DNA from: Mesocentrotus franciscanus
Lineage: Eukaryota; Echinodermata; Echinoidea; Camarodonta; Strongylocentrotidae
Assembly: GCA_037976565.1 (NCBI GenBank)
Contig: CP137682.1
Span: forward strand, 4,028,827 to 4,092,826
Length of the DNA stretch: 64,000 nucleotides
Reading direction: 5' to 3'
In this document: positions 51,501-56,262 of the stretch, one piece after another
Position numbering within the stretch: position 1 is the first letter of the stretch
Layout of the letters: every line of letters begins with the position of its first letter
Notes under the pieces: model-generated
Databases searched by the model: none
Seen by the model: the letters and a program-made list of their open reading frames with translations, nothing else
What the model was told of the DNA's origin: nothing
Translations under genes and position numbers: made by a program

Positions 51501-53817
51501 ACACCTGTTGCAGTTAAGCTCCTTAACACAGACGGTAGTCAAGATTCTGAAGTAGAGAAGGAGGTTGCAATTCATAAGTACGCTATTCCATCTTCTTTAC
51601 CAACCTCATATGATATCACTTCCCAATCATGTAACATGAATTCCCATGATCACACAGGTGGGAAGATGGAGAATTCCATTCCTTTTCCTTCAGACATTGA
51701 ACTTAGAGAAAAAAGAGATTGGAGTGGCCATGACTCTTGGCAAAAAGTGCATGTCATTAGAAATAATGTCATACCTGTTGATTGGGTATTAATAATAGAT
51801 CCTATTTAGCATGAATAATCTGTACAAAGTTTAGACTAACATTTCAATGGTTTTAGGTTTTCACTTTAAAAGTAAGGCATATTCTTCATGTTACAAGTAA
51901 ATAAAATATTTTGTATTTTCGTGGCAAATAGAATCGAGCATGAAATTATTCTTTATCTGTCTTGGTATAAATGTTTGCCTTATTAAAAGTGGCAACATTG
52001 ATTTTAAGTCTAAAGAGGTTATAAATTGAAAAGAAGGATTCTTTTTCTCATTTTGGGGGACTCTTTTTTGTCTTTGCAGGCGTGCCCTTCATCCCAACAT
52101 TGTTCAGATTATGGCTGTTAGCCACCAACGCACACCTGAAAATGCTATGATCGTCATGCACCTCATCGATGGGAGTAATCTCAGTACGATCATCTTCAAG
52201 GTATGAACAAAAAATATTAGATCACATTAAATGATGAGCATGAGGATGAATGTTCCTGCATGACATCAATTCTGTAGTGTCAAACAAATCTTAAGGAGGC
52301 AGATTTTCTTTATCGATATCATGTTTTCTTTCAGTCATCGAGATACCAATTTTTACGACGGAAATATTATGAAATAATTCTAGAAGAACTCGCCCCAAGG
52401 ACAATATCCCTCGGACAGCTACTCACCACATCCTCAGACAATCACCCTACTAGGACAATTGTCATGGACAAACACCTGTTAATTATCCCCCTACTAGTCT
52501 GAGGTAGAAGGTTAGAGAGAGCAGACTAGATACGTGAAGAGGAAAGATGAAGATAAACTGATTAGATGGGCAGCAGAGAGAAAGGAGAAAGAAAGGAAGA
52601 CCCACGGGATAATGATGATGATTTCTGAGGATAATGTGGATTATTGTCCTTGGAGGTAGTTTTCTAGGGGTAGGGGTAGAGGGTTATTCATCAGAGGTGT
52701 TATTGTCGTATGAGTACTTGTACGGGTATGGTATTCTCGGGGAAGTTATCCTTATGTACATTTGTATAATTCTACTATCTTTAATTACCCTCCAACCCTT
52801 CTATAAAATTTTGTGCAGGATGGTAATCCTTATGATTTCATACAGAAGGTACACTTATCTAGGGATCTTCTGTCAGCTATCACCTTTCTCCACCAATGTA
52901 AGATACTCCATCTCGACATCAAACCACAGAATATTATCGTAAGTCTTCTAACCTCATATTTTCATCACCTCTCTACCTCTTTGTCTTATTCTCTTCCTTA
53001 TACCCTTGCCCCCATTTCTTTCTCTATATATATTTAAGTCTTCATCATTTTATCTCTCTCCGTCTAGTCTCCCTTACTATGTCTTTTATCCCATTATACA
53101 TCCCGCCTAGGCAAGAAGTTAAATTGTTGAAGGCAGGAAGGGCATTATTGTCTTCTATTCCATTGATATCACCATTTTCATTCTGAAAAGTTTTGATTGA
53201 TTCATGGAGGATGTGAATAAAACCTACGTAAAACCTGGCATTTTGCATACAAAATACCAACATCATGAAAAGTTGTTTCAGTAATGAATTTGACTTTGCG
53301 GCATATTCTTCTGTGAATCTTGTCAATATGAAATGCATTCTTTTGACAAGCTTCATCAATTTGTTAAGTTTGTTCACCCCCCCCCCCCATATCCTGTTGT
53401 GCTCAGGTTGAATCAAGGACAAAGAAGCCATATTTGTGTGACCTTGGTCTTGCGCACATCAAGACGAGGTCAACCATGTTATGTGCCAGCTTCGTGTCTG
53501 CCAGAGGTACTTTCATGTACATGCCTCCTGAATGCTGCACCGCTAAGGATGGTATCATGCCCGCCACATCAGCATCCGATGTCTGGGCCTTAGCCTGTAC
53601 GTTTCTCGAGTTATTCTCGGGACAATCCGTCTGGCCCAGAAACATCAATCAAATGGCTATACTATTCTGTACGTTCATGGGCGCTGATGTCATGCCAGCT
53701 AGTGTGGAGAAACTCGAACCAAACATCAAGAAGATTGTGAAGCCATGCTTTCAGAAAGAGCCATCCAAACGTCCGTCAGCGGAAACGATGATGCAGCAGT
53801 TCAGTGGGCTGATGTAA
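19775..53817 (+). CDS. Mind bomb-like protein with C-terminal protein kinase domain (20 exons)
   Basis: The exons listed below join into 3351 nt (1116 residues plus stop). All 19 introns are GT-AG and every phase matches. Domain order is MIB/HERC2 (~1-76), ZZ finger (77-133), MIB/HERC2 (~150-233), two mind-bomb SH3-like repeats (234-306 and 307-393), an Ala-rich helical linker (394-461), ankyrin repeats (~462-788), a Ser-rich linker (788-836) and a protein kinase (~853-1116). The first 790 residues follow MIB1/MIB2, E3 ligases that bind Notch-ligand tails and ubiquitinate them. The RING fingers of that family are absent: the kinase occupies their place and the frame ends in TAA at 53815. The kinase keeps its catalytic motifs. 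I infer a cytosolic kinase recruited by MIB-type substrate-binding modules. ATG 19775 was chosen because it directly precedes the first domain; an in-frame ATG at 19676 and upstream untranslated exons remain possible. Confidence 0.9.
20197..20300 (-). repeat. 3' LTR of the gypsy element (internally deleted)
   Basis: It begins TGTTGGGTCGGGGC and ends ATTCGTAACA on the plus strand, so the minus strand reads TGTTACG...CCCAACA. It lacks about 80 bp present in the right LTR between TTAATACAAT and AATTAGCATATTCC. The polypurine tract (minus strand GGGGGAGATA) abuts it at 20301-20310. Confidence 0.85.
20528..20657. repeat. near-perfect 130 bp palindrome
   Basis: The arms run from GTCGACAAACCTAGGTTTAT on the left to its exact complement on the right, pairing across CGTTATATGACGCGTTTCGA and meeting near GACCGAGG/CCTTGGTC. 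It lies in the 3' non-coding part of the gypsy element. Confidence 0.85.
21470..21866. mobile_element. TTAA-flanked MITE, family A, copy 2
   Basis: 397 bp between TTAA at 21466-21469 and 21867-21870. The ends are AGAGAAAGACCAGTTCTGG and, inverted, AAAACTGGTCTATACCT. The left ~180 bp match the family A copy at 6744. It lies in the 3' non-coding part of the gypsy element. Confidence 0.78.
22251..22691 (-). pseudogene. gypsy RNase H fragment
   Basis: One open frame with the Ty3/gypsy RNase H signature: LATDASDVGVGAVL, then YSTIEKECLGLVLAV, VFTDHNPLTFL and, at the end, a NTLSR motif. Upstream, the finger/palm region of the reverse transcriptase is missing. Residues before KAVLMSKPVLDAP read directly into the integrase H2C2 remnant, so an internal deletion removed the RT and the integrase core. 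Confidence 0.88.
22764..25991 (+). mobile_element. L1/Tx1-like LINE, 5'-truncated, inserted in the gypsy element
   Basis: Flanked by a 13 bp target duplication ATCGCCCAGTCCT (22751-22763 and 25992-26004) with an A-rich end at 25983-25990. It carries the end of the endonuclease-RT linker, then RT motifs NWRPISLLNTEYKILAKVL, FLFLDLKKAFDVVNHDYL and IRQGCPLSALLFILVVE. A 584-codon frame (23993-25747) ends in a C-terminal zinc-knuckle region, CAFCKTTESFAHVLLECPK. A stop near 23522, a frameshift near 23917 and a 2 nt insertion near 25728 inactivate it. Confidence 0.9.
26042..26344 (-). pseudogene. gypsy protease-to-integrase linker and H2C2 start
   Basis: It reads CVVTRAQAMKKKEDDN, FSQPALIEAQKAAEDL and CYFMKCGVLMRK, the segment that in related elements leads straight into the integrase H2C2 zinc-binding domain. 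The domain continues as PADEDWAIV to the left of 26042, then EYRQEILSR at about 22710-22740 once the LINE and one target-duplication copy are skipped. Confidence 0.75.
26305..26709 (-). pseudogene. gypsy retropepsin-like protease region
   Basis: Contains PITILRDTGSMKTLL, the DTGS active-site motif of a retropepsin, followed by family-like sequence (VPLYHIELSSGLVSG). It joins gag upstream and the integrase H2C2 remnant downstream (frames overlap at 26305-26344). Confidence 0.75.
26746..27823 (-). pseudogene. gypsy gag-like region, frameshifted
   Basis: The readable part (27447 to 26746) has a capsid-like core: FFLMFERVAKRMEW, WALLTQQVISGKAQLV, ETYRQRFRNL and LIDELKRCMSQEVRTYV. The likely start is MADCDVEQFLSQEL at 27823. 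Between them stops and a GC-rich insert (27600-27645, CGGGCCGCGGCCGCGGCC) break the frame. No zinc knuckle is visible at the C-terminus. Confidence 0.75.
28049..28322. mobile_element. hAT-type MITE (GGCGGATCC family), copy b
   Basis: 274 bp with inverted ends CAGTGGCGGATCCAGG and CTGGATCCGCCCCTG and a perfect 8 bp target duplication CATGTAGC (28041-28048 and 28323-28330). The 8 bp duplication places it in the hAT superfamily. It lies between the gag start and 5' LTR of the gypsy element. Confidence 0.88.
28955..29140 (-). repeat. 5' LTR of the gypsy element
   Basis: 186 bp, with the same ends as the left LTR. The minus-strand sequence just inside it (28954 leftwards) reads GAT then TGGGGACTTGTCTC, a plausible tRNA primer-binding site; the tRNA is not assigned. 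Confidence 0.85.
29384..29555 (+). CDS. exon 2: ZZ-type zinc finger
   Basis: Residues 77-133. The ligands are visible as CGEC (85, 88), CSSC (100, 103), CNKC (109, 112) and the pair H118/H122 in HDLKH, the ZZ pattern found between the two MIB/HERC2 domains of Mind bomb proteins. The acceptor follows a T-rich tract ending TATAG and the donor is GG/GTATGA. The single G left by exon 1 joins GT here to make Gly77. The exon stands 243 bp from the right end of the retrotransposon filling intron 1. Confidence 0.92.
29590..30140. repeat. ACCGAC-rich inverted repeat region in intron 2, with truncated hAT MITE
   Basis: Many ACCGAC or GTCGGT motifs. The block around 29640-29690 (CACACCGAAAAGACCGACAC) is roughly complementary to 30050-30090. 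At 29717-29866 sits a left-end piece of the GGCGGATCC MITE family (CAGTGCCGGATCCAGG...), lacking a right end. Confidence 0.5.
30585..30691 (+). CDS. exon 3: start of second MIB/HERC2 domain
   Basis: Residues 134-170. It contains FPGAEVCRGRDWQWQQQDG, the opening half of the second MIB/HERC2 domain. The acceptor is GGTATAG and the donor G/GTAAGC. It is too short and lacks an ATG at its start, so it was found from splice phase and domain similarity. Cys158 sits where Mind bomb proteins usually have Val. Confidence 0.9.
30692..31534 (+). other. intron 3, nothing recognised
   Basis: A short local inverted repeat, GGGAGTTGGGATCCCAACTCCC, occurs near 31445-31467. No gene or element seen. Confidence 0.5.
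31535..31726 (+). CDS. exon 4: end of second MIB/HERC2 domain
   Basis: Residues 170-234. It completes the second MIB/HERC2 domain with VRWDAGGAYEYRVGHGG and the DIKC motif, and ends in YYKDHLPKFG, which matches the end of that domain in MIB proteins. The acceptor is TTGCCACAG and the donor the consensus GTAAGT. The duplicated domain differs from exon 1, so this is the family's normal arrangement and not a local duplication. Confidence 0.92.
31727..32685 (+). other. intron 4
   Basis: Holds a GAGAGA/GAGGGA-rich simple repeat at about 32428-32475. A stretch near 32117 beginning TTAAAGCGATACTGAAC could be the end of another TTAA element, but I found no partner end. Confidence 0.4.
32686..32795 (+). 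CDS. exon 5: mind-bomb SH3-like repeat 1, first half
   Basis: Residues 234-270. It reads EIGDRVVVKLEKDVLQPLQ then HVGWMSGMEK. This matches the start of the mind-bomb (REP) SH3 repeat, whose usual pattern is a GD-V-V stretch, LQxxHxGW and MxxxLG. The acceptor is TTGTTACAG and the donor GTATGA. The exon ends in phase 0. Confidence 0.9.
32796..33755 (+). other. intron 5, nothing recognised
   Basis: CT-rich in its second half. Short open frames have no domains. No mobile-element ends seen. Confidence 0.4.
33756..33863 (+). CDS. exon 6: mind-bomb SH3-like repeat 1, second half
   Basis: Residues 271-306. It reads CIGKVGRL then DVRIKYPDGEMLIFNPVAV, the second half of the repeat with the hallmark (W/I)xFNPxAV ending. 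The acceptor follows a CT-rich tract (TTTTCCTAG) and the donor is AAG/GTACAA. Phase 0 at both ends, so exons 5-6 and 7-8 form a repeated two-exon module. Confidence 0.9.
33931..34426. mobile_element. TTAA-flanked MITE, family C, copy 2 (intron 6)
   Basis: 496 bp, similar along its whole length to 865-1378. The ends are AAGGTACTATGTCCC and GGGACATAGTATCT. The right flank is TTAA (34427-34430); the left flank has decayed to AATA. Confidence 0.8.
34467..34520 (+). repeat. (TAG)n microsatellite
   Basis: A run of GTAGTAGTAG with a few GCA variants. Confidence 0.9.
34526..34916 (+). mobile_element. decayed RTE-like endonuclease/RT C-terminal fragment
   Basis: FTCLGTTITHNLSFDGN resembles the FxYLGS(T/I)I motif after the RT domain. 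Frames then drift through a LLYGS(E/V)SW-like motif to RLGHVSRM near 34840, the usual RWLGHVxRM close of RTE- or I-type LINE proteins. Only the C-terminal third is present. Confidence 0.6.
34917..36365 (+). mobile_element. CR1-like LINE with PHD-type finger, internally deleted
   Basis: 34993-35175 reads CGLCSKCVKR, CTCCERWIHVSCARV and CPRC, a PHD-type zinc finger as found in ORF1 of some CR1-like LINEs. 35303-35812 is the endonuclease (CALNETRLD, NRNGGGVAIYIQ, IIVGDTNFDI). Most of the RT is gone; the C-terminus resumes at about 35840-36031 (SIGATQYNQLPEHVRN). The tail at 36340-36365 is (AAC)n. Confidence 0.75.
36366..37186 (+). other. intron 6 sequence, nothing recognised
   Basis: Unique-looking AT-rich DNA with no frame or repeat I recognise. 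Confidence 0.4.
37200..37650 (+). repeat. (TAG)n / (GTC)n microsatellite array
   Basis: Long TAG runs interrupted by GTCGTC and GTATACAGTAGCTT blocks, the latter recurring about every 60-90 bp as a higher-order unit. The Leu- or Tyr-rich minus-strand frame is an artefact. Confidence 0.92.
37661..38150 (-). mobile_element. second copy of the Tx1-like LINE, 3' end only
   Basis: Reverse-complement match to the last ~490 bp of the LINE at 22764-25991, including NENLCAFCKTTESFAHVLLE, with only scattered differences. A poly(T) at 37660-37673 marks its 3' end. Candidate target duplication TAATGTAGTTG / TAATTTAGTTG. It lacks the 2 nt insertion of the other copy, so its frame runs to the expected end. 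It sits in the (TAG)n array. Confidence 0.85.
38290..40010. repeat. degenerate repeat block in intron 6
   Basis: About 200-290 bp starting AATCCCATTCGTTTTGCACG (38303) recurs as AATCCCATTGGTTTTTGCAC (39795), in the same orientation with parallel downstream motifs (TTCGTAGGC, AAGGTCAC, CCTATCTCC). Between them further weakly repeated blocks occur (ATGATACCAA at 39258 and 39614; TTTCCGCCC at 39342 and 39699). Nature unknown. Confidence 0.5.
40011..40380 (+). other. end of intron 6, T-rich
   Basis: A pyrimidine-rich run leads to the exon 7 acceptor. No other feature seen. Confidence 0.4.
40381..40485 (+). CDS. exon 7: mind-bomb SH3-like repeat 2, first half
   Basis: Residues 307-341. It reads FNTGDRVRVMSDKAAVKELQ then WNNKMSK, parallel to exon 5. 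The acceptor is CACTGAAG and the donor AAG/GTCAGA. Intron 6 in front of it is 6.5 kb long and filled with mobile elements, yet the frame continues cleanly. Confidence 0.88.
40486..41090 (+). other. intron 7, nothing recognised
   Basis: AT-rich intronic DNA without frames or repeats I recognise. Confidence 0.4.
41091..41247 (+). CDS. exon 8: mind-bomb SH3-like repeat 2, second half
   Basis: Residues 342-394. It reads ALGEEGRVLLTDADG and then GGAFWTFNPEALSLV, the closing FNPxA(V/L) motif of the second repeat, followed by an acidic tail. The acceptor is GACTCCAG and the donor AG/GTACTA. It parallels exon 6. Confidence 0.9.
41580..41620. repeat. (AT)n microsatellite
   Basis: TATATA runs at the left flank of the Penelope-like foldback. 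A similar run lies at its right flank (42470-42540). Confidence 0.9.
41671..42475. mobile_element. Penelope-like foldback with hammerhead-like motif
   Basis: Two arms, 41671-42031 and 42129-42475, are reverse complements apart from a small indel, with a ~97 bp C-rich spacer. Reading outward, each arm holds CTGAAGA, a short AGGC...GCC stem and GAAA (42385-42409, and inverted at 41737-41761), which fits the hammerhead ribozyme core CUGANGA-stem-GAAA seen in Penelope-like element termini. No reverse transcriptase is present. The family call rests on this motif and on the inverted-copy layout. Confidence 0.6.
42470..42542. repeat. (AT)n microsatellite
   Basis: About 70 bp of nearly uninterrupted TA, directly after the foldback arm. 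Confidence 0.95.
42543..42880 (+). other. end of intron 8, nothing recognised
   Basis: No frames or repeats recognised. Confidence 0.4.
42881..43083 (+). CDS. exon 9: helical linker before ankyrin repeats
   Basis: Residues 394-461. This charged, Ala-rich helical segment has an AAAAESAA run, then EFIKAVMKGDVKRVAEDLKK, which is the first ankyrin-like helix pair. Mind bomb proteins have a comparable segment (xLVKAAxxGDVxxVxxLL) here. The acceptor is TTCTTGAAG. The donor is inferred as TTT/GTAAAT because it restores phase 0 into exon 10; reading on gives unrelated residues and then a stop. Confidence 0.85.
43084..43412 (+). other. intron 9, nothing recognised
   Basis: Short intron with a T/C-rich 3' half. 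Open frames crossing it are chance. Confidence 0.5.
43413..43561 (+). CDS. exon 10: ankyrin repeats
   Basis: Residues 462-511. It starts VNVVVQENTPLHLAAYQ and continues IVELLIKSGAKLDVKDDDGD, a textbook ankyrin repeat followed by the start of the next. The acceptor is GTTTATAG and the donor CA/GTGAGT. Confidence 0.92.
43562..44300 (+). other. intron 10, nothing recognised
   Basis: AT-rich. Small frames on both strands lack domains. Confidence 0.4.
44301..44460 (+). CDS. exon 11: ankyrin repeats
   Basis: Residues 511-564. It contains IVKYLLDEGADPSTTDVKG and SPLHIGASKNHTECVRLIL, that is one ankyrin repeat ending and another beginning. The acceptor is TTTGGTAG, and the donor CAG/GTAAGA directly follows the Gln that ends PNVQ. 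Confidence 0.92.
44461..44960 (+). other. intron 11, nothing recognised
   Basis: AT-rich intronic DNA. Confidence 0.4.
44961..45115 (+). CDS. exon 12: ankyrin repeats
   Basis: Residues 565-616. It reads DNVGDTPLHDAIRKAHKEI, and later NKRGFNPLHHAALTNNPQ. Both pieces resemble the corresponding Mind bomb ankyrin repeats (GDTPLHDAI and GFNxLHHAAL). The acceptor is AATTTCAG and the donor CA/GTGAGT. Confidence 0.93.
45116..45572 (+). other. intron 12, nothing recognised
   Basis: AT-rich intronic DNA. Confidence 0.4.
45573..45699 (+). CDS. exon 13: ankyrin repeats
   Basis: Residues 616-658. It reads ATRLLIKKQRSLVDIRKDDG then YAALHLAVYNNHQNISEIL, again the Mind bomb pattern (KKDDGYxALHLAxxNNH). 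The acceptor is TTTGTTTAG and the donor GAG/GTATTT. The intron after it contains a 1.35 kb mobile element. Confidence 0.92.
45958..47303. mobile_element. hAT-type non-autonomous element carrying a minisatellite (intron 13)
   Basis: Ends CAGAGGCGGCC and GGCCGCCCCTG (inverted: CAGGGGCGGCC), with a perfect 8 bp target duplication GATGTGGA (45950-45957 and 47304-47311). About two thirds of the interior (46000-46870) is a degenerate array of ~30 bp units of the type GTGCCCCTTTT...TCTGATAA. A GC-rich motif, CGCTCGCTCG, occurs near 46916-46925 and 47068-47093. No transposase. Confidence 0.83.
46000..46870 (+). repeat. ~30 bp minisatellite inside the hAT-type element
   Basis: More than 25 degenerate units, each a GTGCCCC core, a T-rich stretch and TCTGATAA or TCTAATAA. 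Pyrimidine-rich on the plus strand. Confidence 0.85.
47545..47754 (+). CDS. exon 14: ankyrin repeats
   Basis: Residues 659-728. It contains HQTPLVLAVAKGRTAIIEDL and then HGDSCLHIAVMKHR, two further ankyrin repeats. The acidic tail before the donor corresponds to the ankyrin insertion loop of Mind bomb proteins. The acceptor is TTCTTCCTAG and the donor AAG/GTAAAT. Confidence 0.92.
47961..48679. mobile_element. piggyBac-like TTAA MITE, family D (intron 14)
   Basis: 719 bp flanked by TTAA (47957-47960 and 48680-48683), with inverted ends CCCTATCTTAACCGGG and CCCGGTTAAAATAGGG. The TTAA plus CCC(T/A) terminus is typical of piggyBac-type elements. The interior is AT-rich without a transposase. Confidence 0.8.
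48749..48927 (+). CDS. exon 15: last ankyrin repeat
   Basis: Residues 729-788. It reads ALMCYLVQEGANISQTNLKK, then TPLNYLKEAAVRKVLEDI. This is the capping ankyrin repeat that in Mind bomb proteins directly precedes the RING region. I chose the donor AAAG/GTAAGG over an internal GTAGAA at 48920 because it fits the consensus and matches the phase of exon 16. Confidence 0.9.
48928..49747 (+). other. intron 15, nothing recognised
   Basis: AT-rich intronic DNA. Confidence 0.4.
49748..49893 (+). CDS. exon 16: Ser-rich linker
   Basis: Residues 788-836. A low-complexity Ser/Gln-rich stretch (STSSSGSSADQ, then SESPRGSLS) links the ankyrin region to the kinase. The acceptor is AATTTTAG. The donor, CAG/GTTCAT, is weak. 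Reading through it keeps the frame open for about 39 more residues to a stop at 50010-50012, so a kinase-less isoform is possible. Confidence 0.78.
50340..51020 (+). repeat. degenerate ~95 bp tandem repeat in intron 16
   Basis: The block AATGGAGTGACTTACTC, followed by a TATGTAGTATGGACATGTG-like stretch, recurs with variation near 50347, 50497, 50590, 50715, 50795, 50880 and 50970. Units are about 85-125 bp and strongly diverged. Confidence 0.7.
51388..51577 (+). CDS. exon 17: kinase N-lobe (Gly-rich loop and Lys)
   Basis: Residues 837-900. It carries the Gly-rich loop GSGGFGDV (860-867), the ATP-binding lysine K880 in VAVKLL, and the presumed helix-C glutamate E895. The style resembles TKL/RIPK/MAP3K-type kinases. 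The acceptor is TTTTTAG; the donor AA/GTACGC is non-ideal but is the only one that joins to exon 18 in frame (AA plus G gives Lys900). Without splicing the frame continues into unrelated residues up to 51809. Confidence 0.88.
51578..52079 (+). other. intron 17, nothing recognised
   Basis: The exon 17 frame runs on to 51809 by chance. No repeats recognised. Confidence 0.4.
52080..52200 (+). CDS. exon 18: kinase N-lobe to hinge
   Basis: Residues 900-940. It reads RALHPNIVQIMAV, the usual HPNIV block after helix C, and then MIVMHLIDGSNLSTII, the hinge and start of the C-lobe. There is no ATG at its start, so it was found from domain continuity and splice phase. The acceptor is TCTTTGCAG and the donor AAG/GTATGA. 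Confidence 0.9.
52201..52818 (+). other. intron 18
   Basis: AAGGACAATATCCC near 52396 is roughly mirrored by ATTATTGTCCTTGGAGG near 52640, hinting at a short foldback. No gene. Confidence 0.35.
52819..52938 (+). CDS. exon 19: kinase catalytic loop
   Basis: Residues 941-980. It holds the catalytic loop HLDIKPQN with D973, K975 and N978; the usual HRD Arg is Leu972. The preceding helix reads LSRDLLSAITFLHQ. The acceptor is TTGTGCAG and the donor ATC/GTAAGT. Confidence 0.93.
52939..53406 (+). other. intron 19
   Basis: CT-rich start and a poly(C) run just upstream of the exon 20 acceptor. No other feature. Confidence 0.45.
53407..53817 (+). CDS. exon 20: kinase C-lobe and stop
   Basis: Residues 981-1116. 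The metal-binding motif is DLG (992-994), a common DFG variant. The activation segment carries Ser/Thr, then GTFMYMPPE ends with the APE-equivalent Glu1022. DVWALA gives helix F, and R1102 in KRPSA is the conserved C-lobe Arg. The protein ends 14 residues later at TAA, with no RING or other domain. The acceptor is GTGCTCAG after a C-rich tract. Confidence 0.95.
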   Translation, partial: VESRTKKPYLCDLGLAHIKTRSTMLCASFVSARGTFMYMPPECCTAKDGIMPATSASDVWALACTFLELFSGQSVWPRNINQMAILFCTFMGADVMPASVEKLEPNIKKIVKPCFQKEPSKRPSAETMMQQFSGLM

Positions 53818-56150
53818 AAAAAACTTTCACCCTTAAAGGTCGGGTGACATCCAAATATAAGTCGATTCCCGTTGATGTGCAGGGCTGCATACAACTCATA
53901 TTTTGTTATTCAAACATCTAAATATATTTCATAGATGTTTAAATATTTTTTAAAATAATTTTCTCAGACCTGCTAAGCTCCACCCTAAAAAATGCTCCAG
54001 ATATCATTCATCTTATGACATCATCTGTCAATCATTAGTGAGCTAACAAGAGACAGTGGTATAAAGCTTCACCAATTTCACAATTTTCAATGGACGCTGT
54101 GCCATGAGATTGGAATTGACAGAGTGGCGCAATAGCTTTGCCTTTAGCAATTGAAGTGTCTGTATTTTATTTACTATTTTTGATACTCTTTAGCAATTGA
54201 AGTGTCTGTATTTTATTTACTTTTTTTGATACTCTTTTGGTAAAATTTTGATACAAATTCATTGCTTTCATCCCTTCCTTTTCACGACCAAAATTTGGCC
54301 ACCCCTCAAACATAGAAATGCAAAGCATGATTTGTCAATCCTCATAAGGAGCAGCATTATTCATTTTCCTTGATCAATAAGTCTAAGTTATCAAACTGCA
54401 TTGGCGTTAGGGTTGTATGGTATTATGTCTGAAAATCAGAGCTCTTGTGATCAGTCCGATATTCATGTCTAGATTTATGATGAGGTACTAAACTAGATCA
54501 AACCTATTAATTGCATGATGTTGTTCATATTACTTAAAAATGAATTGCTGTCATTTCTCAATTCACCCCTTTGTTTATAACATTGCATTTCATATTTGTA
54601 TCAATGTTATTATCAAGTACTTTTTATTTTACCCATTTTTTTAAAGAATTTGTAAGATATGTCTATCTAGTTTTTTTATATCAATTCTATCACAATATCT
54701 TCCTGTTGTTTTTTAAATCTTTAATTACCTGATTGTTGTTAGTGACTAAAGACTTGTATCAGCCGGGTTTATTTTGTGACGAACATACTCTTTCTGCTAG
54801 CATATTGCCTATGGATTATTTACAGGATATATTTGATATATGGTTTCCATGCTTTGTTTTATGGTAGTTTTGAAAATGGAGTGGTATATATTCGAGAAAT
54901 CTTCAAGCAACTGTTAGTATATTTAAGAAATGTATATTTGTATTGTTTGTATAGGGTATGAGATTTAACACTTTCTCCAAGATATACAAACAGTTGCGTT
55001 GATTTACGAAGCATCTCTTTTGATGTGGGCCCAGAATTCCCTTTGCTACAATGTAGATACATCTGAAACAAACCGAAGTTTTTTATATTACATTTCATTA
55101 TGTTGTTATGTATTGTATTGTTATAAAATACACCAAACATGTAGCTAATGGCTGAATTTATTTACATTTTTCAAACATTTGTAATAGATTCAAATGATGA
55201 CAAATGAATACACGATTGTATGTCTCATACAATGGAGATTTCTTTATACATAATTTTAATGTAATTTTAGGTAACATGTTAGATGATTCTTGATATTTTA
55301 TACACAGCATCTGTATTCCAAGGCCTCTTACATAGGAATGTTGGTTAAATAACGCTCTGAAAAGTATGCTTAAGCTCCAACCGATTTTAATTGGTTGATA
55401 TCACATCTGTTCCTTTTGTTTTGTTTTGTTTGCTTGTTTTGTTTTGTTAACTTATCCATGTATGTTGAAAATGCGGCTCGTTCGACAGTCAATGTTTGTT
55501 TAAAACAAAATTAAATCATTTATGAAGCAGAATTATACCCTTATAATTAATAAGCCAAAGTTATGACTCTACATTTGAAATAATATTTCAACTGATATTT
55601 TTTTGTTTAAGTGTACAGTATTGTAATTGTGGGAGTGAAGGAAGCTAGCTCATTGAGACCCTCCCTAAACACACACACGCACACCCTTACCTCAGTCAAA
55701 ATAGCATGTTTTGTGCATAGTATGCAGAACTGCCATTTGCTATTTTCATATTCTTTTAATCAACCACTGTCTACTGACAAGGATAGTTATTACGAGTGGA
55801 TTCATAATTTCTGCATAAAGCTAAAAGATAAGCATTTCAATTCTGATTTTGGTCAATAAACTAGAAATCATTGATTCACTTTTCCTGACTAGGCCTACTC
55901 TGTTTATTCTGCTTTAATTGCAATCTCCACTGTGTAATCTTTAAGCACTTGTTATCAACAGTTTCATTTATGATGATGATGATTATTATTTTTCTCAACT
56001 ATGTTTTCACCAATCTGCCAATCTTGAATGATTTATTTGAATAATTGTATAATATCTTTTGTCTAATATTATGTAATATCGAATTTGCATGTATTGCATA
56101 TTCATTTGATGTTGTTATATTATGTGGAAAAAAAGACACCTTAAACCTTA
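53818..56150 (+). other. 3' untranslated region and flank
   Basis: A 46 bp unit starting CTTTAGCAATTGAAGTGTC is tandemly duplicated at 54142-54233. Otherwise AT-rich sequence with no convincing frame. Confidence 0.4.
55855..55860 (+). terminator. candidate poly(A) signal of the MIB-kinase gene
   Basis: An AATAAA hexamer lies about 2 kb after the stop codon. ATTAAA near 55509 is an alternative. No cDNA evidence is available, so the 3' end is uncertain. Confidence 0.3.
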
Positions 56151-56163
56151 TTATTATCATTAG

Positions 56164-56262
56164 TGGTAGTAGTAGTAGTAGTAGTAGTAAAAGTAGAAGT
56201 AGCTAGTATTGTTATTATTGATATTAGTAGTAGTAGTAGTAGTAGTAAGTAGAAGTAGTAGG
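56164..56262 (+). repeat. (TAG)n microsatellite
   Basis: Two TAG/GTA runs separated by about 25 bp of variant sequence. Confidence 0.9.

Noticed and set aside
51578..51809. Extension of the exon 17 frame
   Set aside because: It leaves kinase similarity immediately after Lys900. Splicing to exon 18 restores the HPNIV motif in frame.
53818..55860. Search for RING finger exons after the kinase
   Set aside because: No Cys/His pattern of a RING was found on the plus strand after the stop codon, and the kinase exon ends in a clear TAA.
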